From Clostridiales bacterium (GTDB lineage: Bacteria > Bacillota > Clostridia > Christensenellales > Aristaeellaceae): a stretch of 34,504 nt of DNA. Positions 6,904 to 13,734 of this stretch are shown piece by piece. The stretch is from the NCBI GenBank assembly GCA_015056415.1, contig SVGJ01000026.1, forward strand, positions 1-34,504. The letters run 5' to 3'. The translations under genes were made by a program, and so were the position numbers. The notes under the pieces are model-generated. The model was not told the origin of the DNA. It ran no database searches and saw nothing but the letters and a program-made list of their open reading frames with translations. Position 1 is the first letter of the stretch; each line of letters starts with the position of its first letter.

Positions 6904-7813
6904 ACAGCAGCTTGTTTATCCAGTCTGTTACGTCCTGCCAGACCTCCTGGCGGTTCTCCTCGTTGAACATTTCGTGCCGACCGCCGGGGTAGAGCTTCAC
7001 GTCCACCGTGGTCAGGCCCGCGTCGCGGAACTCCTGGGCCACCTTGTTCACGCCGTCACCCGCGCCCACCGGATCCTGATCGCCGGAGAAGAACAGCACC
7101 GGCAGCGCTCTGGGCATATCGTGGAGCTTTGTCAGTCGGTTCAGGCCGCGGAACATATCCCGGTAGCCCGAGCCGGTGAACAGGAAGCCGCAACAGGGAT
7201 CAGCGATGTACTTGTCCACCTCCGCCTCCACCCGGGAGAGCCAGTCAAAGTCCGTGCGGGCGGGGGTAAAGATCTTGTTGTTGGCGCCAAAGGCGATGCT
7301 GTTGATGAGCTTGCTGGGTTTCTTTGCGCCGCCAAAGAGGCATACCAGATTGGCCAGCCCCAGACCGGCCATCACGATGACCTTGGGGAAAAAGCCGGTG
7401 CCGGAAAGGATCGCCCCGGCGAGGCCCCCGGCATACTGCATCAGGTAGCAGCGCACCACAAAGCTGCCCATGGAGTGACCCAGCAGGATGTAGGGCACGC
7501 CGGGATACTGCTGCTGGGTCTGCTGGCGCAGGCGATGCACATCATCGATGAGGTGCTGCCAGCCGTCCTTTTCGCCGAACCAGCCCTTGATCTCCGCCGC
7601 CGGGCCGTGGCCCAGATGGGTGTGGCCCACCACGGCAAAGCCTGCCGCGGCAAAGGCGCGGGCTGTCTGGTCGTAACGGTCGATGTGCTCGGCCATGCCG
7701 TGCACCAGCTGGATGACGGCCCTGGGCTCACCCTCGGGCAGCCAGAGGCGGCAGTCCAGCTGCGCGCCGGTGCAGGAGGAGAAGGTTCCTTTGATGTCGC
7801 GTTCGTCTGTCAT
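6902..7813 (-). CDS. Alpha/beta hydrolase, monoacylglycerol-lipase / lysophospholipase type
   Basis: A 303-residue cytoplasmic hydrolase of the serine aminopeptidase S33 (Hydrolase_4) group. Visible features are the oxyanion-loop motif LVHGMAEHIDRY (36-47), GHTHLGHG (63-70), the nucleophile elbow GHSMGS with S114, the acid strand LFFSGDQDPVG and the catalytic histidine in YPGGRHEMFNE near the C-terminus. Relatives hydrolyse monoacylglycerols or lysophospholipids. No signal peptide is seen. The start at 7813 has AAGGAGG 7 bases upstream. It follows the NUDIX gene by 23 bases and is probably cotranscribed with it. The substrate is inferred from family only. Confidence 0.88.
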   Translation of the reverse strand: MTDERDIKGTFSSCTGAQLDCRLWLPEGEPRAVIQLVHGMAEHIDRYDQTARAFAAAGFAVVGHTHLGHGPAAEIKGWFGEKDGWQHLIDDVHRLRQQTQQQYPGVPYILLGHSMGSFVVRCYLMQYAGGLAGAILSGTGFFPKVIVMAGLGLANLVCLFGGAKKPSKLINSIAFGANNKIFTPARTDFDWLSRVEAEVDKYIADPCCGFLFTGSGYRDMFRGLNRLTKLHDMPRALPVLFFSGDQDPVGAGDGVNKVAQEFRDAGLTTVDVKLYPGGRHEMFNEENRQEVWQDVTDWINKLL

Positions 7814-7836
7814 GGGGTGGCCTCCTTTCAAGGGCG

Positions 7837-8301
7837 TCACAGGCAGTAAAGGGAGTAGGGAGCGTACTTTGTACTGGCTTCGTAGGGCTCGGAACGAAGG
7901 GCGGGGCGGGACTCCAGGGCGCTGGCGATGAGCTTCCTGGTCAGCATGGGCACATCCTCACGGGCAAGGGCCTCGTTCACATCGATCCACAGCACCTCGC
8001 TGTTTTCACTGTGGTCGGAAACGGCCTCGCCACCGACGTACGCCGCCCGGAAGGCGATGTACCAATCGTGCATATTGAACCGGACGCCAATGATATCCAG
8101 CGGCTCCACCACGATGCCGGTCTCCTCCAGGTATTCACGCTTCAGCGCGTCCTGGGGCGTTTCGCCCACGTTGACGTAACCGCCGGGGATGATCAGCTTT
8201 CCGGCGCCGCTGCCATAGGTATGCCTGGCCAGAAGCACTTTGCCGTTGTGGATGACAACGGCGGTGACGCTTTGGCCCCAGTTGGTCTGTGTCTGTTCCA
8301 T
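7837..8301 (-). CDS. NUDIX hydrolase
   Basis: A 154-residue NUDIX-fold hydrolase. The NUDIX box lies at 41-63 (G41, E47, R55, E56, E59, E60, G62), with all the metal-binding glutamates present. These enzymes cleave nucleoside diphosphates linked to another moiety; the substrate here is unknown. Length is typical for a single domain. The start at 8301 has GGAGG 7 bases upstream. A longer open frame upstream is antisense to the YitT-like gene and is rejected. It is the first gene of a two-gene unit with the alpha/beta hydrolase and is divergent from the YitT-like gene. Confidence 0.9.
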   Translation of the reverse strand: MEQTQTNWGQSVTAVVIHNGKVLLARHTYGSGAGKLIIPGGYVNVGETPQDALKREYLEETGIVVEPLDIIGVRFNMHDWYIAFRAAYVGGEAVSDHSENSEVLWIDVNEALAREDVPMLTRKLIASALESRPALRSEPYEASTKYAPYSLYCL

Positions 8302-8332
8302 GGGGATCCCTCCGATGATCGTTTCTATCTCT

Positions 8333-8360
8333 ATTATAGCAAGATATGGGCGAAAAACAA
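8333..8360 (-). promoter_or_regulatory. Promoter of the NUDIX-hydrolase unit
   Basis: Minus-strand -35 TTGTTT (8360-8355) and perfect -10 TATAAT (8338-8333) with a 16-base spacer. Confidence 0.65.
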
Positions 8361-8389
8361 GTATACAGCCGGAAATCACGATTCCCCCC

Positions 8390-8418
8390 ATGACAAGCGG
8401 GCCTGATGCGTGTATAAT
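8390..8418 (+). promoter_or_regulatory. Promoter of the YitT-like gene
   Basis: -35 ATGACA (8390-8395) and perfect -10 TATAAT (8413-8418) with a 17-base spacer. A frame that opens at 8410 would start inside this -10 box, which argues for the GTG at 8455 as the true start. Confidence 0.75.
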
Positions 8419-8454
8419 AGAGTCGCCATCCATCACGGAAGAGAGGTCTTTTGT

Positions 8455-9297
8455 GTGCCTTCCAAGAATGTCGTCAAGGATTTTCTGATCATCACCTTCG
8501 GCACGGTCATCGTGGCGGCGGCGGTGTATTTCTTCATGCTGCCCAGCCATGTGTCTGTGGGCAGCGGCGCGGCGCTGGCCATGGTGCTGAGCAACTTCAT
8601 TCCGCTGCCTGTTTCCACCATCACGCTGATCATGAACATCGGCCTGCTGATCATCGGCTTTGTGCTGGTGGGGCCGACCTTTGGCGTGAAGACGGTGTAT
8701 TGCTCGGTGCTGATGCCCATCGTCATGGGCGTGTTTGAGCGGATCTTCCCGGATTTCCAGTCCATCACCCAGGATCCCCTGCTGGATGTGATCTGCTACA
8801 TCCTGGTGGTGGGCATCGGCCTGGCGATCCTCTTCCCCAGGGACGCCTCCTCCGGCGGGCTGGACATCGTGGCGAAGATCATGAACAAGTATCTGCATAT
8901 GGATCTGGGCCAGGCGATGTCGGTTTCCGGCATTGTGGTGGCGCTGTCCTCCGCCCTGTGCTACGATGCGAAGACCGTGGTACTCAGCGTGCTGGGTACG
9001 TATTTTGGCGGGCTGGTGGTGGATCACTTCATCTTCGGCATGAACATCAAGCGCCGGGTGTGCGTGATCTCCACAGAGCTGGAGAAGATCGTGGAGTTCG
9101 TCATCCATGACCTGCACAGCGGCGCCACCCTGAACGAGATCATCGGCGCCTATGATCAAACGCCCCGCCGGGAGATGATCGCCATTGTGGACAACCAGGA
9201 ATACCGGCAGCTGATGGATTTCATCCGGGAGACGGATCCCAGGGCCTTTGTGACGGTTTATTCCGTCAGCGATATGCGCTATATGCCCAAGAAGTAA
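8455..9297 (+). CDS. YitT-family membrane protein (DUF161 + DUF2179)
   Basis: A 280-residue membrane protein of the YitT family, widespread in Firmicutes and of poorly known function. About five hydrophobic segments lie in residues 5-195, with the conserved early motif GSGAALAMVLSNF and the segment LFPRDASSGGLDIVAKIMNKY. A soluble C-terminal DUF2179 domain at about 205-275 contains RRVCVISTE and RREMIAIVDNQEY. The GTG at 8455 is chosen because GAGAGG is 8 bases upstream and the conserved helix starts at once. A terminator follows. Family assignment is secure; the transported or sensed molecule is not known. Confidence 0.88.
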   Translation: MPSKNVVKDFLIITFGTVIVAAAVYFFMLPSHVSVGSGAALAMVLSNFIPLPVSTITLIMNIGLLIIGFVLVGPTFGVKTVYCSVLMPIVMGVFERIFPDFQSITQDPLLDVICYILVVGIGLAILFPRDASSGGLDIVAKIMNKYLHMDLGQAMSVSGIVVALSSALCYDAKTVVLSVLGTYFGGLVVDHFIFGMNIKRRVCVISTELEKIVEFVIHDLHSGATLNEIIGAYDQTPRREMIAIVDNQEYRQLMDFIRETDPRAFVTVYSVSDMRYMPKK

Positions 9298-9307
9298 CAG
9301 ATGAAAA

Positions 9308-9344
9308 CAAAAAGAGCAGGCTGTTGTACAGTCTGCTCTTTTTT
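9308..9344. terminator. Bidirectional intrinsic terminator
   Basis: Stem AGAGCAG-g-CTGT / ACAG-t-CTGCTCT with a TGT loop and one internal mismatch, flanked by AAAAA on the left and TTTTTT on the right. It serves the YitT-like gene on the plus strand and the FakA-fragment operon on the minus strand. Confidence 0.88.
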
Positions 9345-9352
9345 GCGCGGCG

Positions 9353-9604
9353 TTAGCCCTGCAGGCCCTGCTCCTGGCGCTCCATGTTCTCGATGACCAC
9401 ATCGTAGATCTCGCCCAGGGAAGCGCAGTACTCCAGCACCTTCCAGGGCTCGTTGGTGTGATAGTGGATCTTGATGAGCTCGTCATCGCCCACGGCCAGC
9501 AGGCAATCGCCCTTGAAGTTCTCGCAGAAGTAATCGTTGATAGCGTCCTCGTCCAGGTCATGGCCTTCGATGAGGAGCTGGGTATCAAACTTGAATTCCA
9601 GCAT
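9353..9604 (-). CDS. Stand-alone FakA middle-domain-like protein
   Basis: An 83-residue protein. LLAVGDDELIKIHYHTNEP, then KVLEYCASLGEI and VVIENM, closely follows the stretch of the fatty-acid kinase subunit FakA/YloV that reads roughly GDxDLVKVHVHTNDPGKVLEYALKYGEL. That stretch belongs to the middle domain, which in S. aureus FakA binds zinc through a Cys and an HxH pair. Here H47 and H49 are kept, but the Cys of the YCTEF-like motif is replaced (FDTQLLIEG at 6-14). The kinase domain and C-terminal domain are absent, so it cannot phosphorylate by itself. It has its own AAGGAGG 7 bases upstream and is the second gene after the ribbon-helix-helix gene. The role is unknown; the similarity is from memory of the family. 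Confidence 0.78.
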   Translation of the reverse strand: MLEFKFDTQLLIEGHDLDEDAINDYFCENFKGDCLLAVGDDELIKIHYHTNEPWKVLEYCASLGEIYDVVIENMERQEQGLQG

Positions 9605-9616
9605 GGTGAAGCCTCC

Positions 9617-9802
9617 TTAAGAATTCTCTTTTGTTTTTAACAAAATGGTTCCTGTTTGTTGCTCGCAGTTTTCAACATATTGCTGGAGGATACCTTCAAT
9701 CATGTTATTGATTGAACGGCGATCTCGGGCGGCAAGAATACGAATCTTCTCATATACTTCTTCGTCAATGCGAAGAACGGTTTGCAGACGATTTCCCGCC
9801 AT
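9617..9802 (-). CDS. Ribbon-helix-helix (Arc/MetJ-type) DNA-binding protein
   Basis: A 61-residue protein with the Arc-type fold: beta strand RLQTVLRID (5-13), helix EEVYEKIRILAARD (14-27), turn with RRSINNMIEGILQQYVE (28-44). Such proteins dimerise and insert the paired strands into palindromic operators. Three copies of the palindrome TGATATCA lie in its upstream region, one right over its ribosome site (GGAGGTGAT), so autoregulation is likely. It is cotranscribed with the FakA-like fragment, whose ribosome site starts at its stop codon. The gene is clearly more AT-rich than its neighbours. An antitoxin role is possible, but no toxin-like partner is evident. Confidence 0.87.
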   Translation of the reverse strand: MAGNRLQTVLRIDEEVYEKIRILAARDRRSINNMIEGILQQYVENCEQQTGTILLKTKENS

Positions 9803-9803
9803 G

Positions 9804-9881
9804 TGATATCACCTCCATAGCATAATGATAGCACATTGTTGCTTGACAGTCTATTTTCACTCTGATATCATAGTGATATCA
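9804..9881. promoter_or_regulatory. Divergent control region with three TGATATCA palindromes
   Basis: The 8-base palindrome TGATATCA occurs at 9804-9811, 9863-9870 and 9874-9881. The last two are 11 bases centre to centre, one helical turn, which would place two RHH dimers on one DNA face. The plus-strand promoter is -35 TTGACA (9843-9848), 17-base spacer, -10 TATCAT (9866-9871), so the second palindrome covers the -10. A weaker minus-strand promoter may be TAGACT-17-TATCAT in the same interval. The first palindrome overlaps the RHH ribosome site. Repressor assignment is inference from layout. Confidence 0.7.
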
Positions 9882-9903
9882 TCATGGATACAGGAGGTCT
9901 ATC

Positions 9904-10188
9904 ATGAAGCCCGAAGTCATGAACCGCATGCGTCTGTATATGCTCAAAAAGCACAAGGACATCCCCATGTGCGTCAACTGTGAGCATTTCCGGATGCACT
10001 ATATCCGCTGCGGGAACAGATATCTCCCTGTTGATGGAGGCCACTGCGTTGATCCCCGCATTAAGCCCCGTGACGCCTGGGATCTCTGCGATTGCTTCAC
10101 GTCCACAGAAGCATTAGCCCCAGTGCCAGCACAAACGAGATCGCCCCGTGAAGAACCTGCCACGCCGCCTGCTCCGGCAGAGGCATGA
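9904..10188 (+). CDS. Small Cys-rich putative metal-binding protein
   Basis: A 94-residue protein. The core, residues 22-65, has C23xxC26 followed by HF and HY, then C36, GGHCVDPRIK with C48, and C62xC64. The spacing suggests a structural zinc or similar metal site. It resembles small CxxCxHF proteins of Clostridia that I associate with mobile elements, but I cannot name the family. The last 30 residues, rich in Ala, Pro and Thr, are read antisense through the end of the YlbJ-like gene and are probably not under protein-level selection. AGGAGG lies about 7 bases before the start. It is divergent from the RHH gene and its -10 box carries a TGATATCA site. Confidence 0.75.
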   Translation: MKPEVMNRMRLYMLKKHKDIPMCVNCEHFRMHYIRCGNRYLPVDGGHCVDPRIKPRDAWDLCDCFTSTEALAPVPAQTRSPREEPATPPAPAEA

Positions 10189-10909
10189 ACCCTTCGGGGT
10201 AGCAGGCCCTGTTCTGCATCAGGATGGCCGCGCCGCCCATGCCTGCGGCCCCCGCCATCAGCGCCGTGCGCAGGGGCAGCGGCAGGGGAAGCTCCGCCAT
10301 GACGTATGTGCCGGTGGTCACCTCCAGCAGGGTGGTGAGGGGCAGCGTCAGCCATGGCAGCAGGCCATTGGTGACTTCTGTGGCCAACGCCGCCAGCACC
10401 CGGAGCATCACCATCGTGCCGCAGACCATTAGCATGGTTTTGGCGGCGGCGGTCACGGCCTCGCCAAAGGACAGGGGCGTGGAACGCCGCATGGCAACGG
10501 CTGTTCCGCCGCCCTGTACCATCAGGCCAGTGAGCCATCCTCCCAGCACTACGGAAGCAAGGATGCACACCCCTGCCGCCGGGCTGCGCAGCCACGAGCC
10601 CAGCGTCCCCAGCAGGAACATGGGGCTCATGGTGGCGCAGCTCACGGCGAGCCGCTTGTCCCGCAGGCCGCGTTGAGCCATCAGCCGCGCTCCCGTGGGC
10701 GAGCCGCCGCACCACCCCAGCAGCATCAGGAGCCATCCCGGCAGGCTTCCGTCCATGCGGCTCACCAGCATCAGCGAGAAGGTCATATAGGGGAAAAGCC
10801 CAGGCAGCACGCTGGTCACAAACAAATGACAGGCTGCGCCGGCCGCGTCCATGGCGGTGCCGGGCCGCAGGAGCATCCAGCCCATCAGCAGCAGGAGAAA
10901 CACGCGCAT
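10097..10909 (-). CDS. YlbJ-like membrane protein (nucleoside-recognition/Gate domain)
   Basis: A 270-residue protein with about seven hydrophobic segments. The segment WCGGSPTGARLMAQ, followed by MSPMFLLGTLGSWL and a Gly-rich helix, fits the Gate-domain pattern of YlbJ, a sporulation integral membrane protein (there GxPxGAK..., then SGPLFIIGTVG). It is shorter than the usual roughly 400 residues because only one full Gate unit is evident, so it may be a diverged relative. The start at 10909 has GAGGTGAT 3 bases upstream. Its 3' end overlaps the convergent Cys-rich gene by 92 bases. Family assignment is moderate, and a sporulation role is not shown. Confidence 0.72.
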   Translation of the reverse strand: MRVFLLLLMGWMLLRPGTAMDAAGAACHLFVTSVLPGLFPYMTFSLMLVSRMDGSLPGWLLMLLGWCGGSPTGARLMAQRGLRDKRLAVSCATMSPMFLLGTLGSWLRSPAAGVCILASVVLGGWLTGLMVQGGGTAVAMRRSTPLSFGEAVTAAAKTMLMVCGTMVMLRVLAALATEVTNGLLPWLTLPLTTLLEVTTGTYVMAELPLPLPLRTALMAGAAGMGGAAILMQNRACYPEGFMPLPEQAAWQVLHGAISFVLALGLMLLWT

Positions 10910-10956
10910 ACCATCACCTCACGGAAGGATATGCGGGGAAATTCACAGTGATCGCT

Positions 10957-10984
10957 TTGTAGTGCGGGGAAAATGTGGTATACT
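10957..10984 (+). promoter_or_regulatory. Promoter of polA
   Basis: -35 TTGTAG (10957-10962) and -10 TATACT (10979-10984) with a 16-base spacer, 29 bases upstream of the start codon. Confidence 0.6.
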
Positions 10985-11013
10985 ATGCTCAGACCGCAAA
11001 GGAGGTAACTCCC

Positions 11014-13578
11014 ATGAAAGATACATTCCTCATCGTGGACGGCAACAGCCTGATGCACCGCGCCTTCCACGCCCTGCCCATCATGGACAACCAGGGCGTG
11101 TATACCAACGCGATCTTCGGCTTTCTGAATATGCTGCTCAAGGTCATCAAGGAAGAAAACGTGCGCTATCTGGCCGTTTGCTTCGATGAGCACGGCCCCA
11201 CCTTCCGCCACACCGTTTACGCGGATTACAAGGCGGGCCGCTCCGCCACGCCGCCTGAATTGCGCCAGCAGTTCGAGACGATCCGTACCCTGCTGACCGA
11301 TATGGGCGTGAAGTGGTATACCCTGGCCGGCTGGGAAGCCGACGATCTGCTGGGTACGCTGAGCCTTCGCGGCGCCGATGCGGGCGTGGCTCCGCTGCTG
11401 CTCACCGGCGACCGTGACGCCCTGCAGCTGGTGGGCGGCGGCACCGAGCTGATGTTCACCCGCAAGGGCATCAGCGAGACCATCCGCTTCACCCCCGCCC
11501 GGGTGCACGAGGAGTACGGCTTCTCCCCCGAGCAGGTCACTGATTGGAAGGGCATGGCCGGCGACAGCAGCGACAACATCCCCGGCATTCCCGGCGTGGG
11601 CGACAAGACCGCCGTGAAGCTCCTGCAGCAGTACGGCACGCTGGAAAACGTGCTGGCCCACACCGATGAGATCAAAGGCAAGCTCCGCGAGAAGCTCGAG
11701 ACCTGGGCCGACCAGGCCCGGCAGTGCAAGGAACTGGCCACCATCCGCCGTGACGCGCCCATCGCCTGGACGCTTTCCGATTGCGCCATGCCCGACCTGA
11801 CGCAGGGCATTCCCGCGCTGCAAAAGCTGCGGCTGAACAGCATCATCCGCCGCCTGGGCGAGGAGCCCGCCGAGGCCGTTCCCCAGAGCGCCGAGGCAGC
11901 GCCCCTGACGCTTTTGCCCTATCAGGATGTGCAGGTGATGTCCACCGGCGAGGAGCTGGAAAGCTGGCTGCCCTCCGCTGTGCGGCCGCTGGCGGTGTAC
12001 ATCAGCGATGTGAGCATCTCTGTGGCGGATTCCGCCGGCAAGTGCTGCCTGGTGACCCTGGGCGGCGATCTGCTCAATCCCGGCGCCGACCCTGCCGAGG
12101 TGCTGGCGGTGATCGCTCCTGCCCTGCATGAGCCTGCCGTGGTGCACGATGGCAAAAAGCTGCTCCACACCCTGCGCAAAGCTGGCCTGCCCCTGCCGGA
12201 GCAATTCCACTGGGACGCCATGCTGGGCGCGTATCTGCTCAATCCCCAGGAGAAGAGCTACAGCCTTTCCGCCCTGTGCCCCGGTATGCCCGAGGACGCC
12301 CGGGCGCTGATGAGCCTGGCCACCTGGCAGCAGGGGAGAGTGGAGCAGGACGGCATGATGCGCCTGATGCGGGAGGTGGAGATGCCCCTCGCCCTGGCGC
12401 TGCACCGCATGGAGACCATCGGCTTCACGGTGGATACCGCCTTCCTGCGAGGCCTGGGCGAGCGCTACGTGAAGGAGATCGAGGAGGCCCGGCAGGAGAT
12501 CTTCCGCGCCTGCGGCACATCCTCCTTCAATGTAAACAGCACTCAGCAGCTGGGCGAGGTGCTCTTTGAGAAGCTCCAGCTGCCCCACGGCAAAAAGACC
12601 ACCCGGGGCTATTCCACCTCCGCCGAGGTGCTGGAGAACCTGCGGGATATCGCCCCGGAGGTCATCGATCCCATCCTGCGCTACCGCCAGCTCACCAAGC
12701 TGAACTCCACCTATGTGGAGGGCCTGCTGCGCCTGGTGGACGGCGAGGGCCGGGTGCATTCCTATTTCGACCAGGTAGCCACCGCCACGGGACGCATTTC
12801 CTCCTCGGAGCCGAACCTGCAGAACATTCCCGTCCGCACCGAGGAGGGCCGTGAGATCCGCCGCGCCTTCCTGCCCCAGGAGGGCTGGGTGCTGCTGGAC
12901 GCCGACTACAGCCAGATCGAGCTGCGGCTCATGGCGCACTTCTCCGGCGACGCCGCCATGGTGGAGGCCTTCCGTACCGGGCAGGACGTTCATGCCCGCA
13001 CCGCCAGCGAGATCTTCGATGTGCCCCTGGGCGAGGTGGATTCCACCCTGCGCTCCCGGGCCAAGGCTGTTAATTTCGGCCTGATCTATGGCATCAGCGG
13101 CTTCGGCCTGGCCCGCAACACCGGCGTGAGCCAGAAGGAGGCCCGGGAGTTCATCAGCCGCTATTTTGCCAAGTATCCCGGCGTGAAGCGCTTCATGGAC
13201 GACGCCACCGCCGACGGCGAGAAGAACGGCTACGCTGTGACCCTCATGGGCCGCCGCCGCTACCTGCCGGAGCTGAAATCCCCCAAGAGCGTCATCCGCG
13301 AATTCGGCAAGCGCGCCGCCATGAACACCCCTGTGCAGGGCACCGCGGCGGATATCATCAAGCTGGCCATGGTCCGTGTGGACGAAGCGCTGCGCCGGGA
13401 GAAGCTGCGCTCCCGCCTGATCCTCCAGGTGCACGACGAGCTGTTGCTGGAATGCCCGCCGGAGGAAGTGGAGCCGGCTGCCGCGCTGCTGAAAAAGTGC
13501 ATGGAAGAGGTCATCACCCTGGATGTGCCGCTGCTGGCAGAAGTGCACCAGGGTTCCAACTGGGCCGGGGCGAAGTGA
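11014..13578 (+). CDS. polA: DNA polymerase I
   Basis: An 854-residue replication and repair polymerase that removes Okazaki primers and fills gaps. Residues 1-290 are the 5' nuclease domain (FLIVDGNSLMHRAFHALP; WEADDLLGTL; GDRDALQL; GMAGDSSDNIPGIPGVGDKTA). Residues 310-470 are a degenerate 3'-5' exonuclease fold that lacks the DxE, D and YxxxD residues needed for proofreading. Residues 480-854 are the polymerase: TATGRISSSEPNLQNIP, motif A around D631 (DYSQIELR), motif B RAKAVNFGLIYG and motif C with D808 (VHDELLLE). AAGGAGG precedes the ATG at 11014 by 7 bases. A longer frame to 10975 would begin near the -10. An array of four hairpins follows. Confidence 0.97.
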   Translation: MKDTFLIVDGNSLMHRAFHALPIMDNQGVYTNAIFGFLNMLLKVIKEENVRYLAVCFDEHGPTFRHTVYADYKAGRSATPPELRQQFETIRTLLTDMGVKWYTLAGWEADDLLGTLSLRGADAGVAPLLLTGDRDALQLVGGGTELMFTRKGISETIRFTPARVHEEYGFSPEQVTDWKGMAGDSSDNIPGIPGVGDKTAVKLLQQYGTLENVLAHTDEIKGKLREKLETWADQARQCKELATIRRDAPIAWTLSDCAMPDLTQGIPALQKLRLNSIIRRLGEEPAEAVPQSAEAAPLTLLPYQDVQVMSTGEELESWLPSAVRPLAVYISDVSISVADSAGKCCLVTLGGDLLNPGADPAEVLAVIAPALHEPAVVHDGKKLLHTLRKAGLPLPEQFHWDAMLGAYLLNPQEKSYSLSALCPGMPEDARALMSLATWQQGRVEQDGMMRLMREVEMPLALALHRMETIGFTVDTAFLRGLGERYVKEIEEARQEIFRACGTSSFNVNSTQQLGEVLFEKLQLPHGKKTTRGYSTSAEVLENLRDIAPEVIDPILRYRQLTKLNSTYVEGLLRLVDGEGRVHSYFDQVATATGRISSSEPNLQNIPVRTEEGREIRRAFLPQEGWVLLDADYSQIELRLMAHFSGDAAMVEAFRTGQDVHARTASEIFDVPLGEVDSTLRSRAKAVNFGLIYGISGFGLARNTGVSQKEAREFISRYFAKYPGVKRFMDDATADGEKNGYAVTLMGRRRYLPELKSPKSVIREFGKRAAMNTPVQGTAADIIKLAMVRVDEALRREKLRSRLILQVHDELLLECPPEEVEPAAALLKKCMEEVITLDVPLLAEVHQGSNWAGAK

Positions 13579-13682
13579 CCAGAGGCGCTGCCTCTGGACT
13601 CCGGTCAGGGCGCTGCCCTGACAACCCGCCAAAGGGGCGCTGCCCCTTTGGATTCCCCGCGAAGGGCCGTTCGGCCCTTTCG
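13579..13682. repeat. Array of four tandem hairpins, three with a GGCGCTGCC core
   Basis: Four palindromes in 104 bases right after the polA stop: 13579-13597 (8-base arms), 13604-13622 (8-base arms), 13629-13651 (10-base arms) and 13661-13681 (about 9-base arms with a bulge). The first three share the centre GGC-GCT-GCC, or GGGC-GCT-GCCC, with different outer arms; the fourth is GGGCCG-TT-CGGCCC. The spacers are short and C-rich. None is directly followed by a T-tract; the nearest is the run at 13714-13721. It may stabilise the polA 3' end, slow transcription or be a REP-like intergenic element. Confidence 0.8.
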
Positions 13683-13734
13683 AAACCCGTGTGGGGTGGC
13701 GTGGGTGTGAAGTGTTTTTTTGGAGAGTGATTGA

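Noticed and set aside
8302..9588. N-terminal extension of the NUDIX frame up to 9588
   Set aside because: It is antisense to the YitT-like gene and crosses the divergent promoter region. The NUDIX fold starts at 8301 with a good ribosome site.
9617..10188. A toxin-antitoxin pair made of the RHH protein and the Cys-rich protein
   Set aside because: The genes are divergent rather than in one operon, and the Cys-rich protein has no toxin-like motif such as a ParE/RelE or PIN residue pattern. The possibility is noted but not called.
13579..13721. A CRISPR array or simple terminator after polA
   Set aside because: The repeats are palindromes of differing arms with short spacers, not identical repeats with unique 30-base spacers, and no hairpin is directly followed by a T-tract.
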